The notes under the pieces were generated by a model that did no database searches, was not told the DNA's origin, and saw only the letters and a program-made list of their open reading frames with translations. From NCBI GenBank assembly GCA_001777915.1, contig MFFN01000005.1, positions 175,255 to 239,254 on the forward strand: a stretch of DNA of 64,000 nucleotides, read 5' to 3'. This DNA comes from Candidatus Edwardsbacteria bacterium RifOxyA12_full_54_48. Its GTDB lineage: Bacteria > Edwardsbacteria > AC1 > EtOH8. The translations under genes and the position numbers were made by a program. Each line of letters starts with the position of its first letter. The first letter of the stretch is position 1. Shown here piece after piece: positions 9,744-17,499 of this stretch.

Positions 9744-10403
9744 ATGAAGATAAAATATTTTGCACACTCGTCATTTCAGCTAAGCTCGGCCAAGGGAACC
9801 AGGCTGCTGACTGATCCCTACGAGTCGGGGTCTTACGGCGGGGCGGTGGGCTACAAGAAGATCGATGAACCCACCGACGTCATCACCATCAGCCATAACC
9901 ATGCCGACCACAATTACATCAGCCGGGAGCACGACAAGGCCAGGATCTTCCGGGAGGCCGGGGCCTTTGTGTTCAAGGGGATATCGGTCAGGGGCGTCAG
10001 CCTGTACCACGATGCCAGCCGCGGTTCGGAGCGGGGCGCCTGCATAGCGTTCATCTATACCATCGACGGAATGACCCTTTGCCATCTGGGCGACCTGGGT
10101 CATCTCTTGAGTAAAAGCGAGGCTTCCCAGGTCGGCCCGGTGGACGTACTTATGATTCCGGTGGGAGGCACCTTTACGGTGGATGCCGGCGAGGCCGGAA
10201 AGGTAATGGAATCACTCTCGCCCAAAATCTGTCTTCCCATGCATTACAAGACCAAAAGCGTAGGCTTCAACCTGGGGCCGCTGGAGGATTTCACCGCGGG
10301 CCGGGCCAATGTCAAAATACTCAACAGCTCCGAGGCCGAGATAACCAAGGCCTTGTTGCCCAAGAGCACTGAGATCTGGGTGCTTAAGCCGTCAAAACTA
10401 TAA
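9744..10403 (+). CDS. Metallo-beta-lactamase-fold metal-dependent hydrolase (UlaG/UPF0173-like)
   Basis: A 219-residue putative hydrolase. It has the metal-binding HxHxDH motif (SHNHADHNY, about residues 51-59), a later His (LCHLGDLGHLL) and PVGGTFTVDA plus MHYKT near the C-terminus, as in the UlaG-like branch. The substrate cannot be told from sequence. It stands alone between the rpmA terminator and the structured segment before pckA. Confidence 0.8.
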   Translation: MKIKYFAHSSFQLSSAKGTRLLTDPYESGSYGGAVGYKKIDEPTDVITISHNHADHNYISREHDKARIFREAGAFVFKGISVRGVSLYHDASRGSERGACIAFIYTIDGMTLCHLGDLGHLLSKSEASQVGPVDVLMIPVGGTFTVDAGEAGKVMESLSPKICLPMHYKTKSVGFNLGPLEDFTAGRANVKILNSSEAEITKALLPKSTEIWVLKPSKL

Positions 10404-10622
10404 TTTGCGCCGGACCGTGATTTAACCTGCCGACCAGATTACAGCCGCCGTTAGGGAGATGTGCCTTAAGGCGGCCTTCAAACTTGCGGCAGGTTAACCC
10501 CGACCCATAGGCGATGCCCAAGAGGGCAGAAAAAGGTCGGGAGGGCTCCGAAAGATCTCCCGAGGAAAGGCTCGGGCGGGCGGGCAAAAGGAATTTACCA
10601 AAAAAGATCCTTAGCTTTTTTT
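10404..10622 (+). ncRNA. Candidate structured RNA or leader of unknown family
   Basis: This gap of about 300 bases has no credible gene but a run of GC-rich hairpins. TTAACCTGCCG (10422-10432) pairs perfectly with CGGCAGGTTAA (10487-10497) and encloses GCCGCC/GGCGGC. CCCGACC (10499-10505) pairs with GGTCGGG (10535-10541) and encloses TGCCC-AAGA-GGGCA. CCCGAG (10559-10564) pairs with CTCGGG (10571-10576). The segment ends with AAAAAAG/CTTTTTT and a T run (10600-10622). I could not match it to RNase P, tmRNA, SRP, 6S or a riboswitch class. The strand is not proven. Confidence 0.45.
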
Positions 10623-10708
10623 AAAGGGCAGGGTCTAAAGAATCATCATACCCTTCAAACCATAAATCGCAACATAAAATTTCTATCAAATAAGGAGTTT
10701 TATCCAGT

Positions 10709-12289
10709 ATGGACATCAGAAAAGCGCTTGAGGAATTGGGCCTTAAAACCTCCAAAGCCGTTTACCGAAACCTGCCGGCAGCGGTACTAATCGAAAGATC
10801 GCTGGCATCCGGCGACGGGATCCTGGCCTCCAACGGCGCTCTGGTGGTGAAGACCGGGGAAAGGACAGGGCGGTCGCCCAATGACAAGTTCATAACCGAG
10901 GAGCAGTCCACAAAAGACCTGATAGCCTGGGGCAAGGTCAATCTGAAATGTTCCCCGGAGCAATTCGATAAATTGCTGCACAAAGCATACCATCATCTCG
11001 GCGATAAAGATATATACGTATTCGACGGATTTGCCGGGGCCGATCCCAAGCACCGGCTGGCGGTCAGGGTGATAACCGACACTATCTGGCATGCTTTGTT
11101 CGCTCAGACCCTTTTCATCCGGCCCACCAGGCAGGAGCTGGAAAATTTTATTCCCGGCTTTTCGTTGATGGGCTGCGGCAGCCTGAAAGCCGACCCCAAG
11201 ACCGACGGCACGAAATCCAACGCTTTCGTCGGGGTCAGCTTTGAAAAAAAGATCAACCTGGTCATAGGCAGTATGTACGGCGGGGAGATCAAGAAGAGCA
11301 TATTTTCAATCATGAATTTCCTGATGCCCCAGCAGAACGTATTTCCCATGCACTGCTCGGCCAACTTGGGCAAGGATGGAGCTCCTGCGCTGTTCTTCGG
11401 CCTCTCCGGCACCGGCAAGACCACCCTGTCGGCCGACCCCAACCGCCGGCTGGTCGGAGACGACGAGCATGGCTGGTCCGATTCAGGAATCTTCAATTTC
11501 GAGGGCGGCTGCTACGCCAAGGTCATCAAATTATCGGCCGAGGCCGAGCCCCAGATATTCAACGCCATCAGGTTCGGCTCTCTGCTGGAGAACGTGGTGG
11601 TCGATCCGGACACCCGGCTGATTGATTACAATTCCGACGACCTCACCGAGAACACCCGGGCCACCTACCCGGTGGAACATATTCCCAACTGCGTGATCCC
11701 CGGGGTGAGCGGGCATCCCAAGAACGTTTTCTTTTTAACCTGCGACGCTTTCGGGGTGCTGCCGCCCATCGCCAAGCTGACGCCGGAGATGGCCAGTTAT
11801 CATTTCCTGTCGGGCTTTACCTCCAAGCTGGCCGGGACCGAGACCGGGATCGATGAACCGCAGCCCACCTTCTCCACCTGTTTCGGCGCCCCGTTCATGC
11901 CCCTGCCTCCCACCAGATACGCCGCCATGCTGGCGGACAAACTGTCAAAACATCAAACCAACTGCTGGCTGGTCAACACCGGCTGGTCGGGCGGACCGGC
12001 CGGGGTGGGCAGCCGGATGAAGATCTCCATCACCCGGGCATTGCTGACCGCAGCACTGGGTGGCCAGCTGGAAAAATCAAAATTTACTCCGGATCCGGTG
12101 TTCAAGATCTTGGTGCCCGAAGCCTGTGAGGGGGTGCCCGTCGAAGTGATGACCCCCAGGAACACCTGGGCGGACCAGGCGGCCTACGATAAAAAAGCCC
12201 GGGAGTTGGCGGCGATGTTCGCCAGAAACTTTGAACAGTATAAGGATTATGCTTCCAAAGAAGTAGCGGACTCGGGGCCAAAAGCATAA
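10709..12289 (+). CDS. pckA: Phosphoenolpyruvate carboxykinase (ATP)
   Basis: Converts oxaloacetate and ATP to phosphoenolpyruvate, CO2 and ADP; in anaerobes it often runs in reverse to fix CO2. The 526-residue product has the P-loop GLSGTGKTTLSADP, the metal/OAA site GDDEHGWSDSGIFNFEGGCYAK, and RTGRSPNDKF near the N-terminus. All are hallmarks of the ATP-dependent form. AAGGAG precedes the ATG. Together with ppdK (21.2 kb) it gives two PEP/pyruvate/OAA interconversion steps in this window. Confidence 0.97.
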   Translation: MDIRKALEELGLKTSKAVYRNLPAAVLIERSLASGDGILASNGALVVKTGERTGRSPNDKFITEEQSTKDLIAWGKVNLKCSPEQFDKLLHKAYHHLGDKDIYVFDGFAGADPKHRLAVRVITDTIWHALFAQTLFIRPTRQELENFIPGFSLMGCGSLKADPKTDGTKSNAFVGVSFEKKINLVIGSMYGGEIKKSIFSIMNFLMPQQNVFPMHCSANLGKDGAPALFFGLSGTGKTTLSADPNRRLVGDDEHGWSDSGIFNFEGGCYAKVIKLSAEAEPQIFNAIRFGSLLENVVVDPDTRLIDYNSDDLTENTRATYPVEHIPNCVIPGVSGHPKNVFFLTCDAFGVLPPIAKLTPEMASYHFLSGFTSKLAGTETGIDEPQPTFSTCFGAPFMPLPPTRYAAMLADKLSKHQTNCWLVNTGWSGGPAGVGSRMKISITRALLTAALGGQLEKSKFTPDPVFKILVPEACEGVPVEVMTPRNTWADQAAYDKKARELAAMFARNFEQYKDYASKEVADSGPKA

Positions 12290-12293
12290 AAAG

Positions 12294-13058
12294 ATGAAGA
12301 TATTAGGCGTTATTCCGGCCCGTTACGGCTCCACCCGTTTCCCGGGCAAGCCCCTGGCCATGATATGCGGGAAGCCGATGATCCAACATGTCTACCAAAG
12401 GTGCCTGAGAGCCAAAAGACTGGATGAAGTGGTGGTGGCCACCGATGATATCCGGATCTACAACTGCGTCAGGGGTTTTAACGGGCAGGTAGTGGTGACA
12501 TCAAAAAAACATCGGTCGGGCAGCGACCGGATCGCCGAGGTCATCAGAAAACCCCGGTACCGAGGCTTCAACATTATCCTGAACATTCAAGGGGATGAGC
12601 CGCTGATAGATCCTAGGGCCATCAACCTGCTGGCCAAAATAATGTTCGATAATCCCAAAGAACAGATGGCCACCCTGGCTACCAATTTTAAGAATGCCCG
12701 CGAGGTTGCCAATCCCACTACCGCCAAGGTGGTGACCGACATCCAGGGGCGGGCCCTGTATTTTTCCCGCTGCCCCATACCGTTCATCCGGGATCAAAAT
12801 GCCGGAAAGGCCGGACCTTTTCTGAAACACATTGGCCTGTATGCCTATCGCCGGAACTTTTTGCTTAAATTCACCAGCTGGTCTGTGGGCCGGCTTGAAA
12901 AACTGGAAAAACTTGAACAGCTCCGGGCTCTGGAGAACGGGACGGCGGTAAAAGTCCTTCGGACAAACTACCGCAGCCTTTCGGTCGATTCGCCCGGGGA
13001 TGTCAGCAAGATCGAAAAAAACATAAGGCTGAATGAGGGCAGGTTGAAAAGGGGATAA
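12294..13058 (+). CDS. kdsB: 3-deoxy-manno-octulosonate cytidylyltransferase
   Basis: Activates Kdo to CMP-Kdo for the LPS inner core. The 254-residue product begins with the nucleotide-binding signature MKILGVIPARYGSTRFPGKPL and has QGDEPLI and KHIGLYAYRR, as in KdsB rather than NeuA. It starts four bases after the pckA stop with no clear ribosome site, suggesting coupling. Its presence is the main evidence for an LPS-containing outer membrane. Confidence 0.95.
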   Translation: MKILGVIPARYGSTRFPGKPLAMICGKPMIQHVYQRCLRAKRLDEVVVATDDIRIYNCVRGFNGQVVVTSKKHRSGSDRIAEVIRKPRYRGFNIILNIQGDEPLIDPRAINLLAKIMFDNPKEQMATLATNFKNAREVANPTTAKVVTDIQGRALYFSRCPIPFIRDQNAGKAGPFLKHIGLYAYRRNFLLKFTSWSVGRLEKLEKLEQLRALENGTAVKVLRTNYRSLSVDSPGDVSKIEKNIRLNEGRLKRG

Positions 13059-13065
13059 ATTAATC

Positions 13066-13094
13066 TTGACTTTGAAATAATAAAGAGTTAAAAT
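13066..13094 (+). promoter_or_regulatory. Predicted promoter of the TPR lipoprotein
   Basis: TTGACT (13066-13071), a 17-base spacer and TAAAAT (13089-13094), followed by a leader of about 40 bases ending in AAGGAAGG. Confidence 0.65.
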
Positions 13095-13138
13095 TAAAAC
13101 TCAAAGAATCAATAAAAACCAAAAAGGAAGGTAGAGAA

Positions 13139-14191
13139 ATGGCCAGATTTAAGAATCGAGTTTTGATGCTTAGCATTGCTGTTATGGTAATCAGCTTGGG
13201 ACTGGTGGGCTGCAACCAATATATCACCGGGGCAAAGGTAAATCTGCAATTGGATCCCCCGAACTATGATGCGGCGATAGCGACCCTGAATGAGGGCCTG
13301 GAATACGCCCCCAAGGACTCCGAGATGAATGCCCTGCTGGCCTATTGCTATGTCCAGACCAAAAAATACAAGGAGGCCGGGAAATCCTACGCCAGCGCCA
13401 TTGAGTACAGCTCCACCCAGAAGGATTCCCTGCAGAAGGCCTGGGACGATGCCTGGGAGGACCTATACAACATGTCCCGCGTCTCCCTGAAGAAATCTGT
13501 GATAGGTCCCAAGGATTCCAACATGGTCTACCTGCAGAAGGCCGAGGAACATATCAATGATGCCATCGACCTCTCTCCCAACAAGGTCGACAACTTCATC
13601 CATAAAGGCCTGCTTTACCGCTATATGGGAAAGACCAAGGAGTCAGAAGCCCTGTTCGCCAAGGCGATATCGATAGATCCCGAAAATCCCGATGCCTTTT
13701 ACCAGGTGGGGAGGGCGGCCATGGAATCCCAAAACTGGGATGAGGCCATCAAGAACATCACCAGGGCAACTCAGATCAAAAAAGATAACGATCAATGGTT
13801 TTATTACCTTGGTGTGGCCCACATGTATAAAAGGGAGTACCCCCAGGCCCAGAAGGCATTTCAAGCGGCCGGAGCGCTAAAGGCTGACGAGAAGAACACC
13901 TGGTTCAACCTGGCCCAGGCCTATTACTTCGAAGGTAGCGACGTAAAGAGCGCCCTAGCGGCCCTGGACAAGGTCATAGCCCTGGACGACAAGGACGTGG
14001 AAGCTTACAGTCTGATGGGTATGGTGGCCCTGCACAATTCCATAGGTGATTTTGATAAAGCCATAGAGGCCTACACCAAGGCCCTGGAGCTTAAACCGGA
14101 ATCTCAGGAATATAAGAATTACCTGGATTATGCCAAAAAGCAGAAGGAGGCCTCTCAGGCTCCAGTCAAACCCAAGAAAAAGAGAAGGTAA
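13139..14191 (+). CDS. Tetratricopeptide-repeat lipoprotein
   Basis: A 350-residue protein with a lipoprotein signal (hydrophobic stretch then LVGC lipobox, Cys about residue 25). The rest is helical TPR units, clear from about residue 40 and from 150-330 (repeats ending in ALxLxPxx or AISIDPENPDAFYQVG). It probably acts as a periplasmic or outer-membrane-associated scaffold; BamD-like or general adaptor roles cannot be separated here. The tail is basic (PKKKRR). It forms a monocistronic unit with its own promoter and terminator. Confidence 0.85.
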   Translation: MARFKNRVLMLSIAVMVISLGLVGCNQYITGAKVNLQLDPPNYDAAIATLNEGLEYAPKDSEMNALLAYCYVQTKKYKEAGKSYASAIEYSSTQKDSLQKAWDDAWEDLYNMSRVSLKKSVIGPKDSNMVYLQKAEEHINDAIDLSPNKVDNFIHKGLLYRYMGKTKESEALFAKAISIDPENPDAFYQVGRAAMESQNWDEAIKNITRATQIKKDNDQWFYYLGVAHMYKREYPQAQKAFQAAGALKADEKNTWFNLAQAYYFEGSDVKSALAALDKVIALDDKDVEAYSLMGMVALHNSIGDFDKAIEAYTKALELKPESQEYKNYLDYAKKQKEASQAPVKPKKKRR

Positions 14192-14213
14192 TTTTTAGGA
14201 CGGACTAACCTAT

Positions 14214-14243
14214 AAAAAAGGACGGTTTTGCCGTCCTTTTTTT
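14214..14243 (+). terminator. Rho-independent terminator after the TPR lipoprotein
   Basis: A run then GGACGG (14220-14225), loop TTTTG, CCGTCC (14231-14236) and seven T. Confidence 0.88.
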
Positions 14244-14259
14244 ATAGGGGTCAATAAAT

Positions 14260-14288
14260 TTGCTTGAAAAGCATGCCTATAATATGAT
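14260..14288 (+). promoter_or_regulatory. Predicted promoter of the Wzi-like gene, probably leaderless
   Basis: TTGCTT (14260-14265), a 17-base spacer and TATGAT (14283-14288). The expected start site is at about 14295-14296, which is the A of the ATG at 14296; no Shine-Dalgarno sequence is present. Confidence 0.5.
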
Positions 14289-14295
14289 AACTTAA

Positions 14296-15813
14296 ATGAA
14301 TATGAGAAAGATAATTATATTAAGCAGCCTGCTGTTATTTCCTTTTTTAGCCCCAGCCAATGAAGACAGCCGGGATATTCCGCTGGACCACTGGTCATAT
14401 CCCGTTCTGCAGAGATTTCAAGCCAAGGGATATGTAAGTCTGCCGGTATCGAGGCCATACCAGCGATGGCAGGTGATCGAACAGATGCAGGATCTTTTAC
14501 GCCGGCAGATGGACGGGGCGGCGGGCCTTTCCACCACCGACCGTTATTATTTTGATAAACTCAGCCAGGAGCTTGATATCGGGACAACAGACAGCAGGCT
14601 GTCCGGCAAAGAAATGCTATCCTTTGATGACGGAAGGGCCGCCATCAGCGCCGACATCAGCCTGGGGCTGGGAGCCGATATCTCCCATAACGAACCACCT
14701 CAGAGCCGGGGATCTGGGATGCTGGATGTCTTTGGGGGGGTGCCGGGCATTTTCATTTTTGACCAGAGAATAAGTTTGGCCCTGGAAAAAGAAACCGAGA
14801 AGGTCGACAGATTATCCGGCAGCCCGAAAAGCTGGAGGGGAGGAAAATACTCAACCGGATGGGCTTACTTCCGGACGCCCCATTCCTATTTGGCTCTTAC
14901 ATTGGGCCGGCAGCAGAGATGGTGGGGCCCGGGTACTTTCGGCACCTTGCTGCTTTCGGACAATTCGGAAGGGTTCGACGCCGTTGATCTCGAACTTAAT
15001 TATAAGAGAGTTGAACTCCAGTCCTTCTTCGGAATATTGAGCACCGATCAGAAGCGCTATATCTCCGGGCATCGGTTGGGAATCAAACTGCCGTGGAACA
15101 TAGGGTGGGGGTTTTCCGAGGCGGTGGTTTACCAGGCCAATCAGATCGATCCGGCCTACATGAATCCCCTGTTGCCCTATTATGCCAACCAATGGAACCA
15201 GCGGGACGATGACAACGTTCTGTGGTCGGCGGATATTTGCTGGACGCCCGGCCTGGGCTTTTCGGCCTACGGGGAACTTTTAATGGATGACGTGCAGTAC
15301 GAGCAGGACCCGCCGGCCCCCCAGAAACTGGGCTTTCTGCTGGGCGGCCACTGGGCCGATCCGGCCGGGCTGCCGGATTCCGACCTGAGGGTAGAATGGG
15401 CCGGGAACCAAAAATGGGTCTACACCCACCGCAGATATGCCAATCGCTACGTTGGGGCCGACACCGTCAATATCTTGGGCCACTGGGTGGGCACCGATGC
15501 CGACGCGCTGGACATGGTCCTGGAACACCGGTTTCATCCCCGTCTGAATGCCGGAGTAGGATATCAGATGGAAAGGCACGGGGAGGGGAGGATCGACAGG
15601 GGCTATCTTGAGGCCGATGATCCAGGCACTTCGTTTTTAAGCGGAACCTTCAGCCGGATGGACCAGGGTGAAATTATCTTTCAATGGGAGCCTTTCTACT
15701 GGGCCGCTCTGACAGCGGATATCTGGCTGGCTTATATAAAAAATCCCAACAACCGGCCGGGAACCGGCTTCAGCGACCGGGGCCTGGACCTGTTGATAAA
15801 AATAGATTTTTAA
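14296..15813 (+). CDS. Wzi-like outer-membrane beta-barrel (capsule assembly family)
   Basis: A 505-residue exported protein with a signal peptide (IIILSSLLLFPFLAPAN). Residues 25-85 form a helical region (DHWSYPVLQRFQAKGY, reminiscent of an SLH-type segment). A long run of amphipathic beta strands follows (LALTLGRQQRWWGPGTFG, DMVLEHRFHPRLNAGVGYQM), ending in the aromatic F of LLIKIDF as outer-membrane barrels do. The RQQRWWGPG region matches the Wzi/capsule-assembly family. The natural ligand is unknown; surface polysaccharide binding is inferred from the family. The stop overlaps the next ATG by one base. Confidence 0.78.
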   Translation: MNMRKIIILSSLLLFPFLAPANEDSRDIPLDHWSYPVLQRFQAKGYVSLPVSRPYQRWQVIEQMQDLLRRQMDGAAGLSTTDRYYFDKLSQELDIGTTDSRLSGKEMLSFDDGRAAISADISLGLGADISHNEPPQSRGSGMLDVFGGVPGIFIFDQRISLALEKETEKVDRLSGSPKSWRGGKYSTGWAYFRTPHSYLALTLGRQQRWWGPGTFGTLLLSDNSEGFDAVDLELNYKRVELQSFFGILSTDQKRYISGHRLGIKLPWNIGWGFSEAVVYQANQIDPAYMNPLLPYYANQWNQRDDDNVLWSADICWTPGLGFSAYGELLMDDVQYEQDPPAPQKLGFLLGGHWADPAGLPDSDLRVEWAGNQKWVYTHRRYANRYVGADTVNILGHWVGTDADALDMVLEHRFHPRLNAGVGYQMERHGEGRIDRGYLEADDPGTSFLSGTFSRMDQGEIIFQWEPFYWAALTADIWLAYIKNPNNRPGTGFSDRGLDLLIKIDF

Positions 15814-16649
15814 TGAAGAAGATCAGAGACATACTGGAACTTTCCCGGATCGGCAACGTGGCCATCACCGGATTTTCGGTGCTGATAGGCACCGGCGGGT
15901 ATGTCGGATCGGCCAATATTCGCCTGGTGATCATGGCGGTCATCTCTGCGATGATAATTGCCGCGGGCGGTAATGCCCAGAATGATTATTACGACCAAAA
16001 GACGGACGCCGTAAACCGGCCGGAACGGCCGATACCATCGGGGCGCATTTCTCCCCGCTGGGCTTTTATTTTCAGCCTCCTTTGTTATCTCTCCGGCATT
16101 GTTCTGGGATGGCTGACCGGCAGGGATACCGGCCTGGTGGCCTCCGTTGTGACGGTATTGCTTTGGCTGTATGCCGCCAGGGGAAAGATGATGGGGTTGG
16201 GCGGGAACCTGATCATTGCTTTGATATGCGCTTCGGCTTTTATCTACGGTGGATTGACCGTCAACAATCCGGTGCTGGCGGTATTTCCGGCGGTATTTGC
16301 CTTTCTGATGCACCTGTCCAGGGAGATCATCAAGGATGTTCAGGACCTATCCGGCGACAGGCAGTCGGGGGCCATGACCCTGGTCATCAGGGCCGGCCGC
16401 AAGAGGGCCCTGTCCGTTTCGGCCTTCAGCCTGATGCTGCTGGTAAGCTTCAGCCCGGTGCCATATCTGCTGGGCGTTTATAACGTAAAATATCTGCTGG
16501 CTGTTATTCTGGGGGTGGATCTGGTGCTTTTGCCGGTGATCTACCAACTGTTAAAAAATCCACTGGGAGTCGATTACGCCAAGCTCAGCTTCATATTAAA
16601 AATCGACATGCTGGTGGGACTGATGGCCATTGCCTTGGGAATGTCATAA
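15813..16649 (+). CDS. UbiA-family prenyltransferase
   Basis: A 278-residue integral membrane enzyme with about eight hydrophobic helices. It shows the two Mg-diphosphate motifs of the family: NDYYDQKTDAVNRPERP (residues about 53-69) and DVQDLSGDRQSG (about 172-183). NRPxRPIPSGRIS fits the branch annotated as geranylgeranylglycerol-phosphate geranylgeranyltransferase or menaquinone/heme prenyltransferases. No quinone genes are nearby, so the acceptor is undecided. ATG 15813 overlaps the upstream stop. uppP follows, so the pair may belong to polyprenyl metabolism. Confidence 0.82.
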   Translation: MKKIRDILELSRIGNVAITGFSVLIGTGGYVGSANIRLVIMAVISAMIIAAGGNAQNDYYDQKTDAVNRPERPIPSGRISPRWAFIFSLLCYLSGIVLGWLTGRDTGLVASVVTVLLWLYAARGKMMGLGGNLIIALICASAFIYGGLTVNNPVLAVFPAVFAFLMHLSREIIKDVQDLSGDRQSGAMTLVIRAGRKRALSVSAFSLMLLVSFSPVPYLLGVYNVKYLLAVILGVDLVLLPVIYQLLKNPLGVDYAKLSFILKIDMLVGLMAIALGMS

Positions 16650-16664
16650 TTAATAAAGGAGTTT

Positions 16665-17480
16665 ATGAACCTTTTTCAGGCGATCATTTTAGGTTTGGTG
16701 CAGGGGTTGACCGAGTTTCTGCCGGTCTCCAGCTCCGGGCATCTGGTGCTGTTCGAGAAACTCCTGGGCCTGGGCGCCAGCAATCTCCGTTTCGAGGTGG
16801 CCCTGCATCTGGCCACCCTGGTGGCGGTATGCTTCGCTTTCCGCCGGAGGATAGGCAAACTGATAAAGGCCATTTTTACCGGGCGGATAAGGCGGGTCAA
16901 GGGGAAATGGCAGTTCAGCGATGATAATCTCCGGCTGGCCCTGATGCTGATCCTGGCCACCATACCGGCGGCGGTGATAGGCATCCTATTTGATGATCTC
17001 ATCGAGCAGGCTTTCAACAACCCGGTGGCGGTGTCGCTGGCCTTGCTGGCCACCGGGGCCATTCTTTTCGGGACCGGGAAAGTGGCCAAGCGACAAGAGA
17101 AGATCTCCTGGAAACACTCTTTGATCATAGGCTTTTCCCAGGCCCTGGCCATATTACCCGGCATCTCCCGCTCCGGGACCACCATTTCGGCCGGGATCTA
17201 TTCCGGGGCCGACCAGGAGAAGGCGGCCGAATTCTCCTTTCTGTTGTCCATACCGGTGATACTTGGGGCCGGTCTTTTGGAATTCAAGGATGTGCTGAAG
17301 ACCGGCCTGCCGCCGGGCGAGCTGGCGGCGATCATATTCGGCGGGCTGGCAGCGGCGCTGTCGGGTTATCTGGCGATAAATATCCTCCTGAAAATAATCC
17401 GAAATTCCAAGCTGCAGTATTTTGCCTATTACTGCTGGGCGGCGGGTCTGATCTCGCTGGCCTGGCTGTTATTAAAATAA
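16665..17480 (+). CDS. uppP: Undecaprenyl-diphosphatase (BacA/UppP)
   Basis: Removes a phosphate from undecaprenyl diphosphate to recycle the lipid carrier for cell-wall and polysaccharide synthesis. The 271-residue membrane protein has both diagnostic segments: GLTEFLPVSSSGHL (residues 14-27) and LPGISRSGTTISAG (about 163-176). AAAGGAG sits before the ATG. Confidence 0.97.
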   Translation: MNLFQAIILGLVQGLTEFLPVSSSGHLVLFEKLLGLGASNLRFEVALHLATLVAVCFAFRRRIGKLIKAIFTGRIRRVKGKWQFSDDNLRLALMLILATIPAAVIGILFDDLIEQAFNNPVAVSLALLATGAILFGTGKVAKRQEKISWKHSLIIGFSQALAILPGISRSGTTISAGIYSGADQEKAAEFSFLLSIPVILGAGLLEFKDVLKTGLPPGELAAIIFGGLAAALSGYLAINILLKIIRNSKLQYFAYYCWAAGLISLAWLLLK

Positions 17481-17499
17481 CATAAGATTGTAAAGTGCT

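Noticed and set aside
10559..10576. GAGGAAAGGCTCGGGC resembling the RNase P RNA core GAGGAAAGTCCGGGC
   Set aside because: The next conserved RNase P segments (CAGGGTGCCAGGTAA-like, ACAGAA, 3' pairing arm) are not found in the following 200 bases, and the GAGGAAAGG lies in a simple hairpin loop.
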